Shown here: piece by piece, positions 44,243-56,335 of the stretch
How the letters are laid out: every line of letters starts with the position of its first letter
How positions within the stretch are numbered: position 1 is the stretch's first letter
Source of the DNA: Cristatella mucedo
Taxonomy: Eukaryota > Bryozoa > Phylactolaemata > Cristatellidae
Length of the DNA stretch: 64,000 bases
Assembly (NCBI GenBank): GCA_009760855.2
Contig: WPIO01000017.1
Coordinates: 6,316,501 to 6,380,500 of the forward strand
Direction: 5' to 3'
Notes under the pieces: generated by a model
Told to the model about the DNA's origin: nothing
The model's input: the letters and a program-made list of their open reading frames with translations, nothing else
Databases searched by the model: none
Position numbers and translations under genes: made by a program

Positions 44243-44875
44243 GCAATAATAATAATAATAATAATAATAATGCACTTGATAAAGCGCCCTCAGAGAATTT
44301 AATCTCTTTCTAGGCGCTGAGCATTTGCTGCAAAGTGAAACGTGATTGCATGGTAAGTAATATCATACTTGATAAACATGAATAACATGGTTAGGGGTGA
44401 CATGCACAGGGGTCAGCATGCAAGTGTGGTTAGTGGCAGCATGCACAGTGGCAGCATGCACACACAAGCACATGAAGGACGAATCACAGGGACCCACTAA
44501 ATGCTGTCCTAAATAGGTGTTTTTTAGTTCTTTTGAAATGTGGTCAAGTCAGGGGATGTTCTGACGCAAGTCGGGAGTGAGTTCCAGGCTTTGGGAGCAT
44601 TCGAACTAAATGCGCGGTCTCCAAAGGATTTGAGGTTTGTACGGGGTATTGGTAAACTGTTGGATTTTGAAAAGCAGGTGGTAGGATGCTTGGCCTGGTG
44701 GGGGGAGTAGATCTGAGAGATAGGCTGGAGCCAAAGAATGAAATGACCTAAAAGTGGGCGACCAAACCTTGAAGTCAATCCGTTGCATGACTGGTAGCCA
44801 GTGCAGGTCGGCGAGAAGTGGTGTGATGTGGCAACTGCGACGGTCACGACAGACAAGACTGGCTGACTCCAAAGA
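44243..44875 (-). mobile_element. LINE-A copy inserted in the satellite
   Basis: (AAT)n tail at 44246-44272, stem-loop, 3' UTR and C-terminal frame (SFGDRAFSSNAPKAWNSLPT) on the - strand. It is truncated at about 44875 next to a GTGG/GA-rich tract. Satellite sequence resumes after about 45040. Confidence 0.9.
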
Positions 44876-44891
44876 CGTGGTGGTGGTGGTG

Positions 44892-44892
<1 letters not shown>

Positions 44893-44937
<45 letters not shown>

Positions 44938-44942
44938 GAGAG
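44893..44942 (+). repeat. (GA)n microsatellite
   Basis: GA run with two interruptions at the truncated 5' end of the LINE-A copy. Confidence 0.95.
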
Positions 44943-45107
44943 ATAGTGCACTACTATCCACTGAAAATATACAAGCAATTGGCTGCGCAAAAGCTTGAAT
45001 TTAAATTTCTTGCTACTGTATACTCTATTTATTTTGCGCCCATAAAAACGCCATTGTAAAATCTGGTTTTCAGACGCAAAATTGTAATCGACTGCAATGG
45101 TCTGGGC

Positions 45108-45590
45108 ATACAGAGCAAAGTTCTTACGCTGACCCACAGGGCCCGCCACGGCTTGGCTCCTTCATACCTAGCTGAACTGCTGCATCAGTTTCAGCCTGTT
45201 CGCGCCCTCAGGTCCTGTGTGGACAATAAATTAGCTGTCCCATTCCTCCGCTTAAAGACAGTTGGCGACAGAAACTTTAGCTCTGCAGGTCCTAGACTGT
45301 GGAACTCGCTTCCACAATTCTTACGCAACGACATCTACTCTCCAACTGCCGACTGTGGCACATCTTTTTCAGCGGTCCTGAACTGCTACTTCTATGCTAC
45401 TCACTACCTCAACTGCTCTCCTGACTTTGCAATGCTTCCCACTTTCTCTTTGTTGCGTGAGACGAAGTCTGTTGGCTACCGAATGCGTACCGAAAGCCGC
45501 TTAGGCTGTGAGTGCGCTATACAAAACTCTCCTGCGTAACACCCACATGGTCTTTATGACTTTGTGGAGTTACTGACGGAGACACATTAC
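45108..45590 (+). mobile_element. LINE-B copy inserted in the satellite
   Basis: The + frame at 45153-45539 encodes 128 residues (APSYLAELLHQFQPVRALRS, GPRLWNSLPQFLRND, LGCECAIQNSPA). The 3' end is GGAGTTACTGACGGAGACAC with an ATTACATTA tail. It is nearly identical to 4750-5200. It interrupts a satellite core word (GCAATGGTCTGGG before it, CGCAATCCACTGCAATCC after it). Confidence 0.92.
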
Positions 45591-46479
45591 ATTAACGCTC
45601 CGCAATCCACTGCAATCCTCCACAAAATGCCCAGACACAGGTCTAGCTAAGCTCCAAATTGAATTACACATTTTCGGAGCAACCGGTTTAAAGTGCACTC
45701 ACAGCACATCCACGCAGTAAGTATGGCTTCTTTTCACTAATACACAACTATCGACTGCTGTGACCCGTGCAAAAACCGCTATCTACTCTTAAGCTCCGCA
45801 AATCCACCAGGAGTCGACCAGGTGCAGCTAAACCAATTTGAAGGTTTGGGGCATTCCCGCATTCAATCTTGCATCGATGAAAGCCTTCCTCACTCAAATT
45901 TTCTAGGAGTGCGTACCTGTCTGTATAAACTACCCGATGTGATGACGTCTATATAGAGATTCTGCTGTACGACACGTCTTCGATATTGGCTCTAAATGGG
46001 TCAGAGTACACGTACATGGTATAAGTTAATGCACTGTTAATCGAATTATTGCACTGCTGTGGAAACTATTAGTGAAGGGCACATATAGTTTAACCATCTT
46101 CATTTCAATCTTTACGTAAACCTACGCCTAATGTAAGCACAATTCCCCTAAACGCTGCTATTTTCGAATGCGTAATGTGTAATATAATTTAAAATGCCGA
46201 ATTAATAAATCCTGCAGTCACTCTCGAGCGAAACGTTGGCGTCATCTTCATGGCTTCTCGAAGTTATAGATGAAGACAAGAAATTTCAAATGTCGCCTAA
46301 GACTTAAAAAGGTAGGTTGACTATCCCCATTAAGTGTTCCGAGAATTTCCGTAGTACATATTCCTAAAAATACCGATACCGCACGTGTGCCATGAACTAC
46401 TTACCTTTCGGCTTTTATTAATCATGTCCACTGTGCAAGATCACCTGTCAAGGTCTGACTAATCGATTGTACTCCTTAC

Positions 46480-47000
46480 AATAAATTTAAGTCTCTCAGA
46501 GACCACGCCTTCAGGTACTGTGCCATAAAAGCTTTCTACTCACTATCGACTGACATTAAGTCATCTCCAGAATTGAAAACATTAAAAAGAGCTGCTAAAA
46601 ACCAATCTATTCCGCCTCAACTTTGCAGTCCCATAGAGTTTTCTCTTTCTTTTCTGTGGCTGTGCATAACTAACCAGTGCATGCCCTGACTATAGGCAAC
46701 AGCGGCGTGTTTTTTTGACATGGTGACTCAGAGAACCTTTCTTTGTCCGTGTGTAATTATCCTATATGCGCACGGTTAATTAAGTGCCGTTAATCGGGGT
46801 GGTCCAACTAACCAGCGCTCGCGAGTCGTTTACTTTTACACACTTGTCTTAGCCTGATAACTGTATGCTTTTGAATGCTCGCTTAAGCAGAGTAACATGC
46901 GTTTAATTAGCAATTGGTTATTGATTTTCTTGTAGAGATAGTGCAATGCGCCTAAATAGAGATTAAGTTCTAAGCGCTATACACGCGGTATATTATTGTT
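46480..47000 (+). mobile_element. Diverged LINE-A-like 3' end
   Basis: The + strand has LSETTPSGTVP-like and SLSTDIKSSPELKTLKRAAK remnants. The 3' UTR ends GCGCCTAAATAGAGATTAAG and TTCTAAGCGCTATACACG, matching the LINE-A stem-loop. No intact frame. Confidence 0.7.
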
Positions 47001-47494
47001 ATCTTTGAAGCAGGCTTTTGGTGCCTCTCAACTCAGCTTAGATTGCTGGTTCAGAAAGACGCTCTTCCTGTCAACCTAATTCTGCATCAATTTCCTTCCA
47101 CCAAATTTCATGTTCAATCACTGTACTCTATTTGCAATACGTTCGTTAATTTTTTGATTGCAAAGCAAAAAGACAGGCGTGCCATGTCAATTTGTTGGCA
47201 AACTTGCTTGTTAAGTAAAAAGGATGCGGAAACAGTTCGCCGATCACAGGGAGATAATGACCGGCTTATTTCAAGCCTTTGATGATGGAGCGCTCCTAGT
47301 ACGGACGCGCAGAGGCTCGAGATAGCGCCACTGAGTCCAAGTACCGGCTGATGCCACTGCGGCGCCTGGGCCTTTTAGACATTATGGAACGGCCTCTTAC
47401 CTGTGACGCGCTCTGCATATAACAAGGAAGGCTAAACTTTGGTCACTTTTAATGCCTCTGCGCTGAGCCACCTGTGCCGACAGGTTGCAGGCCT

Positions 47495-47995
47495 GACGGG
47501 ATATATAATGTAATGTAATGTATCTCCGTCTGTAACTCCACAAAGTCATAAAGACCACGTGGGTGTTAAGCAGGAGAGTTTTGCATAGCCCACTCACAGC
47601 CTAAGCAGCTTTCGGTACGCATTCGGTAGCCAACAGACTTCGTCTCACGCAACAAAGAGAAAGTGGGAAGCATAGCAGAGTTAGGAGAGCAGTTGAGGTA
47701 GTGAGTGGCATGAAAGTAGCAGCTCAGGACCGCTTAAAAGGATGAGCCATAGTCGGCAGCAAGAGAGTAGTCGTCGTTGCTTAAGAATTGTGGAAGCGAG
47801 TTCCACAGTCTAGGACTTGCAGAGCTAAAGCCGCTCGTCACGGCTGTCGCCAACGGTCTTTAAGCGGAGGAATTGAATAGCTAATTTATTGTCCACACAG
47901 GACCTGAGGGCTCGAAAAGGCTAAAACTGGTGCAGCAGTTCAGCTTAGGTACGAAGGAGCCAAGCCGAGGCGGGCCTTGTGAGTCAGCATAAGAA
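47495..47995 (-). mobile_element. LINE-B copy, 3' end
   Basis: Tail ATGTAATGTAATGTATCTCC and 3' UTR CACAAAGTCATAAAGACCAC, then degenerate C-terminal frame words on the - strand. Several small indels. Confidence 0.87.
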
Positions 47996-48224
47996 TATAG
48001 GGCTTTATAAATTTGGCTAAGTTTCGGAAAGTTACGAAGCTGGCCGCCGATGAAAGCAAACGGACAACACAAAATTTCCTTATCTTAAGATCAAATTATT
48101 CAACACTTCTCAATGATTTTCCAACTCTTTGGTGCTCATCAGATCAGACTGCAATAGCCGAGTCGTATCGCGGTTTACACAAATCACGCTGGACTATTGA
48201 GTTGCCACAACGGTTTGGCACAGA

Positions 48225-48360
48225 GCTTCAGGTGCTGGCCTTGACCAAGGTCAAGGTGAATACAATTGATCCGAGGTCGTGGGCTCGAGTCCCGTGGCAT
48301 ATGTGAAGCACCTAAATAGAAATTAAGTTCTCTTAGGAATAACCCTTATTTATTTAATTG
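48225..48360 (+). mobile_element. SINE-2 copy
   Basis: CTTGACCAAGGTCAAGGTGA, then GGTCGTGGGCTCGAGTCCCG. The LINE-A-like tail is GCACCTAAATAGAAATTAAG and TTCTCTTAGG. The A-box end is degraded. It shares the AAGGTCAAGGTGAAT word with the copy at 41236. Confidence 0.75.
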
Positions 48361-49156
48361 ATTTAAAAAACTCCAAATGCCTATTGTAAGATCACTAACA
48401 CCGATTCGCCGAGTTCTTTCAACAAATAAAGCAAAAGTTGATGAAAACGTGAACAACTGAGGCTTTCAGCTACGTGCATGCACATAAGAATAAAGAAGGT
48501 GCGTATGGGTGTTCAAAATAACAGGAAACCTCTGATGAGATGCTAGTATTTTGGTAAGGGTCTTAGTTTGACCACGGAGCCATGTTCTTTGGTGGAAGCT
48601 TACGATTCAAGTTAAAACCACAAGCTACGACGCTTTTTTAATACCAGTGCAAACAGGATGCGATGCAGCTTACCTTAAACTCTACACAACATATTAAAAA
48701 TAGTGTTGATTTTAATTAATGCCATTCGAGTCAAATTGTACTAGTGTCCAATATTTCCCAGTAGAGAGTCCAATAGAGCTTCTTTCAAAAAATAGACACA
48801 CTAAAAACTACTAATAATGATCGCTAGAGCAAAGACTTCAGCTTATTATGCAGTTGACTACGTAAGCAACAAAAATTAATTGGCAATATGGGTTGCTGTC
48901 AAATATTCGGTTCCATTGCTAGCAACTGCTCAACTGGGATGATTTAGCATGCCGACTTATCAACATTTCATTTTCCTTAAAGAGCATCCTTGGCTGGGTT
49001 AAAAGAAGAACAAACAAAACATAACCGTCAATAGTAGGGCTTCGAATTTCGGCTTCGCTACCTCATTAAGATGAAAAAATAAGTCTCCGCAGAAGTTTTC
49101 AAATGCTATCGGCAGTTGCTGCATCGGTATTCGCCTGATCCCTATCTAGGATTAGA
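48361..49156. other. AT-rich stretch, nothing recognised
   Basis: No coding, SINE or LINE similarity seen. Confidence 0.4.
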
Positions 49157-49875
49157 AGCTGTCTCCCACGGTGGCTTGCAAATAATTTAACTAGCGCCTC
49201 AGTTCTGTCTCGGCTAGATAATTGTTGTTTCCTTTTGTCTGGGCTACCAAAAAGAACCGCTCGGCCGCTGCAGCTGACAATGAATATGGCTGCAAGGCTA
49301 GTTTTCAAATCCCAGAGGTTTGACTACGTGTCTTCTTTGCTGGAAGAACTTGGATGGCTGCTGATTGATCAACGGATACGGAGAAAAGTTTTTACGCTGA
49401 CCCACAAGGCCCGCCACACCTTAGATCCTTCATATCTAGCTAAACTGCTGGACCAGTTTTAGCCTCCTCGTGCCCTCAGGTCCTGTGTACAATAGATTAG
49501 CTGCTCCATTTTTCTGCTTAAACACCATTGGTGAAAGACGCTTTCGTTCTACAGATTCTAGACGACTGAAGTCACTTCAATAATTCTTACTCATCGACAT
49601 GTACTCTGTTGCTGGTGACTACGGCATATCCTTTCCAGCCCTCCCGAGCTGCTACTTCCACGCTACACACTACCGCAAATGCAGTCCTGATTCAGCTATG
49701 CTTCTCGCTTTCTCTTTGTTGCGTGAGATGAAGTCTGTTGGCTACCAAATTGGTACCGGAAGCAGCTTATTTTGTGAGTGCACTATAACAAAAACTCTCT
49801 CGTGCATAACATCCATAACGTAGCATGCACATCGCCTTTGTGGCTTCGTGGAGTTACAGACGGAGATACATTAAA
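49157..49875 (+). mobile_element. LINE-B copy, 5'-truncated and diverged
   Basis: It starts at TCTCCCACGGTGGCTTGCAA, the same word that starts the copy at 4511. The frame at 49235-49462 (LPKRTARPLQLTMNMAARLV, LGWLLIDQRI) breaks, then ends with GGAGTTACAGACGGAGATAC and an ATTAAATTA tail. Confidence 0.87.
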
Positions 49876-51200
49876 TTAAATTATCCTCAGGAAGTCATGA
49901 CTGATCTTCTGAGCTTCGAGCTGGTTTTTAACGAGTCATCGGCTTCACGTTCGAATCCTTCGAAGGCTTCAATGATGTAAATGACAAAAAAACTTCACTG
50001 GGTTACAGGCAAAAGAACGCCTTTAGCTTCAGACCGCCTCATAAATAAGGTACCTGCAGTCATCTCAAACTAGAGCATGACTAGAGCACACAATACATTG
50101 AGAAGCAGATCTCTATGCATCGTGTAATGAGTGCTGTGACTCGTGGACTGCGATTTTTATGCTCCTAATCTGGTCAATTCAATCTTGCCTTACATTCAGT
50201 TAGACAAACTGCCGGGCGCACTGATAGGCGACGTGCAGCGGATCTTTTCACGGAAAATACACCTAAAGACAGGCAATCCAAACGCAGCGAGCAATCAAGC
50301 TACTCGGAATCAGAATAGAAAGTCCAATCCGTTTGTTTTCGCGATTTCGCCGAGTCACCATCCGTAGCACGGTCGTAACCGCACGCAAAATGGTTTGACA
50401 TGCGGGATGCAAAGGTCATGACGATGAACTCGCCAAGTTAAAATCTCTGGAAAATAATGGCTGCATTAGCCGAGTGGTCATCACTATAGTCGATACCAAG
50501 GGGCCGATACCAGGTGAAAATGAGGAATCGTCGGAGGGCATTCACATTGTGATCTGGGCGTGTAGTCTGAGAAGAAATATGGGCAAGCAGTGCTCTCAGT
50601 CATCATCATTAAGAAGCTTTACGTCATGTCAGCAGCGGTTGTAGCTGCAGTCTGGGAGCAGGTGAAACCCCTAGCGGTCTGCGTAATGACAATTATCAGC
50701 ACACACGAAACGATCCCGTTGCTAACCACACTGCAAACCAAGGCCGAGGCAGCGGACACCTATGCTTTGCCTTCAGACAGTTCCGAACTCTCGTGTGAAC
50801 TGCCGTCTGACTTCCCAAGCCGTACATCGGGATTCCCTATTTCGCCACACAAAGGTTCAAACCGTGGCATTCACTGGTGTCAATTAATATTCTTATCGCG
50901 CCTGAAGTACTCGAGATCTACCAGTAGGTTCGTAGCTGCTGTCAAAGTTAGCACGTCCATGCGCCGGCTTCATTGTATTCTAGGCGTTTCTATAAGCAGA
51001 TAGCTCTGTGCTGCGTAGTTTACTTATGATAATACCGCTCCAGACACAGAAATATCTCTGCAGTCAAAGTTTCAGCATCATTGTCAACGCTGTTAAACGT
51101 AAAAATGGCACTAGAAAGTCAGTTACAGTCAAGCTGTTTTCGAGAAAATCAATTCGTGGATTCAGTGATGCTGAGAGTTTTAAGTAACCTGGTGAGGCAC
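49876..51200. other. Region without a recognised gene
   Basis: A frame at 50590-51003 (137 residues) has no recognised domain. No transposon similarity seen. Confidence 0.35.
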
Positions 51201-51204
51201 GTTG

Positions 51205-51355
51205 ACTTAGTTCAAGGTTTGGTCTAGCGGTTAAGGTGCTCGCCCCGACCAAGGTCAGACTGAGGTCGTGGGCTCGAGCCCTGAGGCATATGTGAAGCGC
51301 CTGAATAAAGATTAAGTTCTCTTGGGGCGCTATATAAATGAATTATATTTTTTTA
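51205..51355 (+). mobile_element. SINE-2 copy
   Basis: A box TGGTCTAGCGG within GGTTTGGTCTAGCGGTTAAG. B-box-like GGGCTCGAGCCC. The tail GCGCCTGAATAAAGATTAAG, TTCTCTTGGGGCGCTATATA matches the LINE-A 3' stem-loop, then an AT-rich end. Confidence 0.87.
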
Positions 51356-51469
51356 TATTTAAGTATCTGGCTAGTTCAGCTGATACTGTTGACGGCTTGC
51401 AGTACCGTTGAACGCGAGATGCTCCTTGTACTCCCGTTGTTTTGCCTAGACATCGAAAGCAGCGTGCCA

Positions 51470-51888
51470 TAATAATAATAATACATTTGTAAAAGAGCTC
51501 TCAGACTAATCAATCTTTGTTTAGGCACTTTACATTTTGCAGCGAAGGAATCCCAATATTAGTGGTAGCATGCTCAGTAAGCAACAAGCATAACATGGCT
51601 AGAGCTGAGACACACAGGGTCAGCATGCAAATATGATTAGTGGCAGCATGCACACTGCAAGCACACATAAGTACACAAAGGACAAATCACAAGAACCTAC
51701 TAAATGCTGCGATAAATAGATGCGTTTTAGCTTTTTTAAATGTCGACAGGTCAGGAGATGTTGTAACGCTCTTCGGAAGTGAATTCCAGGCTTTGGGAAC
51801 ATGCGAACAAAAGGCATGGTCTCCAAAGAATTTGAGGCTCGGACGAGGTACAGGTAAACGTTCAGATTCTGAAAAGCGGCAATAATAA
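51470..51888 (-). mobile_element. LINE-A fragment, 3' end
   Basis: AAT tail at 51471-51483, stem-loop and 3' UTR, then C-terminal words (FFGDHAFCSHVPKAWNSLPK) on the - strand. It is cut by the AAT tail of the next copy. Confidence 0.85.
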
Positions 51889-53830
51889 TAACAATAATGA
51901 TGCACTTGATAAAGCGCCTCAGAGAACTCAATCTCTTTCTAGGCGCTTTACATTTGCTGCAAGGGAAAACGCGATTGAGTGATGAGTAATATCATGCTTG
52001 ATAAATATGAATAACATGGTTAATGGTGGCATGCACAGGGTCAGCATGAGAGTGTGGTTATGGCAGCATGCACAGTGTCAGCACGCATAAGCACATCAAG
52101 GATGAATCGCAGGGACCCACTAAATGCTGTCCTAAATAGGTGTGTTCTTAAGTTCTTTTTAAATGTGGTCAAGTCAGGGGATGTTCTGACTCAGGTCGGG
52201 AGTGAGTTCCAGACTTTGGGAGCATACGAACTAAATGCATGGTCTCCAAAGGATTTAAGGTTTCTACGAGGTATTTGTAGACTACTTGATTCCGAAAAGC
52301 GGGTGGTACGATGCTTGGCCTGATGGGGTAGTATATCTGAGAGATAGGCTGAAGCCATAGAATGAAGGGACCTAAAAGTGAGTGACAAAACCTTGAAGTC
52401 AATCCGTTGCTTGACTGGTAGCCAGTGCAGGTGGGCGAGAAGTGGAGTAATGTGGCAACTGCGACACTCACGACAGACAAGCCTAGCTGCAGAGTTTTGC
52501 ACCAGCTGCAATCGTCTGATCGCACATGCTGGTAGGCCAGTAAGCAGTGAGTTGCCGAAGTCGAGACGGGATGTCACGAATGCATGGACCAACTTAGAGT
52601 GGTATCCTCATCTAAACAAGCCCGAATTTTAGCAATTTTATGTAGCTGAAAATAGGCAGATTTGACTGTGGAGCTGATTAGGTCGTCTAACGAGAGGTCG
52701 CTTTGGAATATGACACCTAGATTTCGAGCTGATTCAACAGGAGATATGCTGGCAGAGCCAATTTTGAGGGTCAGCCTTTCCAATCTCTGAATCACACTGG
52801 GTTTTCCCATAACTAGTAAGTTAGTTTTATCATCGTTTAGTTTTAGAAAATTTGCTGCCATCCATGTGCGGATGTCATCAATGCATACAGCAAGTGAGTT
52901 GAGAGGTGCTCGAAGGCTGGGAGGGATCAAAACAAAGGTACAACTGAGTGTCAGTCGCATAGAAGTGAAAGCCTAGATTGTGCTTGCCAATCACATCAGC
53001 AAGAGGGAGAGTATAAACCGTGAAAAGAATCGGACCTAGCACTTAGCTCTGAGGTACTCCATATTTCTGAGGTACTTCAGATGATCTTTGTCCATTCACG
53101 TCAATACTCTGGAGTCTCCCACTGAGATAGGACCTGAACCACTGCAGAGCAGTGCCAGTGATGCCCAGGCGAGATGAGAGGCGCTCAAGAAGAACTTTGT
53201 GATCGATAGTATCAAAAGCCACCTAAAGATCGAGCAAAACAAGCAGAGACATTCTACCTATGTCAGCATTCCTAAGTAGGTCGTTGTACACCCTAAGCAA
53301 TGCTGACTCTGTGGAGTGATTAGCTCTCTTAGTCTAGTGTGGCTTTCTTGAGTAGTGGCATGACTACAGCCTTTTTGAAGGGTGTTTGGATACGATCTGA
53401 TGCTAATGACATATTTATAATGTTAGCTATGCAGGACAGCAGAAGATTCATGCATCGTAAAAGCAGGACAGTGGTAATGGCGTCCAGAGGATTTTGTCGT
53501 CTTTCATCGGGATATGAACTTTAGGACGAGGTCACTAGTGGCCTCCTTGAACGTAGACATTGAGGTGCTACATGGAATTGAGGGACAGCATTTCAGGGGA
53601 ATGCTGCCATTGTAGGGATGGACTCCCTGATATTGTCTATTTTGTTGACAAAGAAGATTGAGAGGCGATCGGCTATATCATCACAAGGATCACTAGGTAA
53701 AAAGCTGACCTAGGAGCCGTTAAGAAAATGGTTGATCGTTGACATAAGTAAGTGTGGATTGTGCATTTGTGATTCAACAAAGTTTTTTAACAAGCTAGAC
53801 TTGCCACAGTTTAGCTGCTACCTCAGAGAG
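51889..53830 (-). mobile_element. LINE-A long copy lacking the endonuclease
   Basis: Tail, stem-loop and 3' UTR at left, then C-terminal domain (52191-52592), the segment CIDDIRTWMAANFLKLNDDK to RACLDEDTT (52574-52960), the catalytic region near 52960 reading FYATDTQ, and further RT to about 53830. It has a deletion near 53329 and stops. It shares with copy B the FYATD change and a small deletion in the segment near 52600. Confidence 0.9.
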
Positions 53831-53889
53831 TAGATATCAATGGAAAATGCTCATCCAGCGATACTTTGCCGTACGGTGTGCCGCAGGAC

Positions 53890-56335
53890 TATACTGTGGG
53901 CGATGCAAGGCAATTGAAGGCAATGGCCCGGGTAAATACACCAATCCATTATGATCCATGGTAAATCGCAAGAAAATGACTGGAACAGGATCAAACTTTG
54001 CTAACGTATCAAGCGCCCTGTGTTTAAAGTGAGATGCTACGTGGAATGAGATTTGGAGCTTGGTGCTGCCAATTTCTCGACGATTGGCCATGGATTGCGA
54101 TATTGGCTTCTACCATTGGTGTCGATTGCCGTGTATTGTTACCGATTGGCGAGCATATAAAGCTTGGCAACTCGACGGTTTCACGTTGAACACAGTGAAA
54201 TGCTGTATGGAATTACAGGTGGAGCTCCGCACAGCCAATTTGTGGTCAGTTTGCCACGAATTGGATAGGATTGCCCTTCAAGCCGATCCATTGCCATAGA
54301 TTGACGTGTATTTCCCAAGATTTTACGTGCGCCATTGACAAAAACTATGTGGTTGAACTTTAAAAAGAGTCCTTTGTAGTATGCATTTAAAATTGGAGCA
54401 TTAAAAACCGATTTCAGGGTATTTTGTAGCGGAATGCTGTGGATTGCAGTATTAGTCCGGGCAATTGCTGTCGATTACCACGCATTTCGGACGGCATACG
54501 AGCAAAGCTTCTTGAAAATGCCACGGTTTCACTTTGGACGCAGCGGAATGTTATATGTTAAGACAATTGGAGCTTCTTGCTGTCAATTTCTCGTCGATTG
54601 GCCGCTAGTTTGGGTATTGGCCCGGGCCATTGCTGTCAATTGTCCTTCATTCCTCGTGATTGCACGTGCGGAATTTGTTGAAAGGATGTGATTGGACTGT
54701 GAACACAGTTCGACGTGACCCGTAAACAAATTGACCTAGGCCCAGCAAATATCCGGTGATTTTTGATGGATCATTTCGATTTTTATTGGATTGTAGTATG
54801 TGCCCTGGCCATTGTCCTCGATTGATCATTGCCCAAGATTGAAGGCACCGGGTGGGTTTAAAGTACATACAGTCGCTGTGAGATATTACGTGGAATGAGA
54901 GTTGGAGCTTAGTGCAGCCAATATTTCGTCTATTTGCCACGGATTTCGGTATTGGTTCCTGCAGTTGCTGTCGATTGCCGTGCATTGTTAATAATTAAGG
55001 TGAGAAATAGCTTGAACATTTTACGATTTAACTTTAGCAAAAAGAAATTTTAAATGCGTTGACAATTGAAACTTCGTGAATTCAATTTGTGGTCAATTTG
55101 CCACGGATTGTAGTGCATTGCTGCTTCAAGCCAAGCCGTTGCCACAAACTTCCATGCATTGCCAGCGATTGTACGAGCGTAATTGGTTAAAAAATGTTGT
55201 GTATTTGACTTAAAAAGTGTGCTTTTTTATATGCATTCAAAACTGGAGCATCGGGAAACCGATTTCGGGGCATTTTGCTTCGGACGGCTGTAGATTGCAG
55301 TATTGGCCCGGGCCATTGTAGTCAATTGCAATGTATTGCTGCAGAATGATCAAGGCAAAACACAGTAAAATTATGCAAGTACGCAATAACCGAAGAGTAG
55401 AACAGCGTGCAATCATAACTAGAGCTTCTAGTGTACACGTTCTAGTCGCTTTGCAGCAGATTGCAGTATTAAACCGGGCCGTTGCAGTCGATTGCAGTGC
55501 ATTGCAAGAGAACGCGCCTGCACAATGGAGAAAAATACTGTGGGTGCACTTTGAACTGAGTCTAGTCTTATATGTAATGTAAATTAGAGCTTCACTATGG
55601 CGATTTGAGGATGATTTGTAGTGGATTAGAGTAGATTGCGGTATTTCCTGAAGTCATTTCCGGCGATTGCCGAGAATCGTGAGAGTGTGCGGATGCTCAT
55701 TTTATGCACACAACACAGTGTTCTTTAATACAGAATAAAAACTGGACCTCGGTGCAATCTATTTCCAGTCTTTTTGTCGTAGATATGGTGGATTGGAGTG
55801 GATTGCAGTATTGGCCTGGGCTATTGCAGTCTATTGCGCCACATTGCACGAGAACGGCCGTGACAATGCAAGTGAAATTCACGAGTAAAATTTTCGCAGA
55901 GTGTATGGTCATATGCAATCAAAAAAGGAGCTTTTTGCACACGATTTCTTTTGTTGTGCGGTGAAATACAGTGGATTGCGGTATTGGCCCCGGCCGCTGC
56001 AATCTATTTCAGTGGACTTCGTGAGAACGCGTGAGCGGAATCACGCGAAATTCTGTGGGTACATTTTACAAGTAGCGTAATTTTATATTTGAAACCGTTT
56101 GGGGCTTTTTGAATTTAATTTGTGATGGATTTGAGGCAAAATAAAGTGGATTGTTGTACAGGCCTCCGTCATTGTAGCTCGTTTGCATAAGAACGCGTGT
56201 GTGCACAATGACATGCCATTTAATAGATAGATTAAATCGAAGGAGTATTACAATATCCGCCCGAGTTTTGAGCTCAGAAACACAAATGTCTTGTCAATTT
56301 TAGCCTAATTAGTTTGATTTCGGTGGATTGTGGTT
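53890..56335 (+). repeat. Satellite array, right block, with higher-order 5-mer
   Basis: The core GGATTGCAGTATTGGCCCGG and variants occurs near 54090, 54265, 54441, 54607, 54785, 54937, 55100, 55284, 55455, 55630, 55798, 55973, 56150 and 56325. Spacing is about 155-185 bp. Segments about 845 bp apart are more alike than neighbours (54019-54100 with 54858-54945; 54231-54455 with 55078-55300). One monomer at about 53900-53960 is in the opposite orientation. Confidence 0.88.

Larger units (their letters stand above)
42576..45870 (-). repeat. Satellite array, left block (about 170-bp monomers)
   Basis: Recurring reversed core ACTGCAAT..CCGGGCCAATACCACAATCCACC and variants. They are seen near 42715, 42885, 43065, 43565, 43735, 43905, 44078 and 44238, and again near 45090, 45595 and 45755. 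Spacing is about 160-175 bp where uninterrupted. Monomers are much diverged. Three retroelements split the block: SINE-1 at 43212-43395, LINE-A at 44243-44875 and LINE-B at 45108-45590. Confidence 0.8.

Noticed and set aside
50590-51003. A 137-residue + frame
   Set aside because: Composition and sequence show no domain; a frame of this length is expected by chance in 64 kb.
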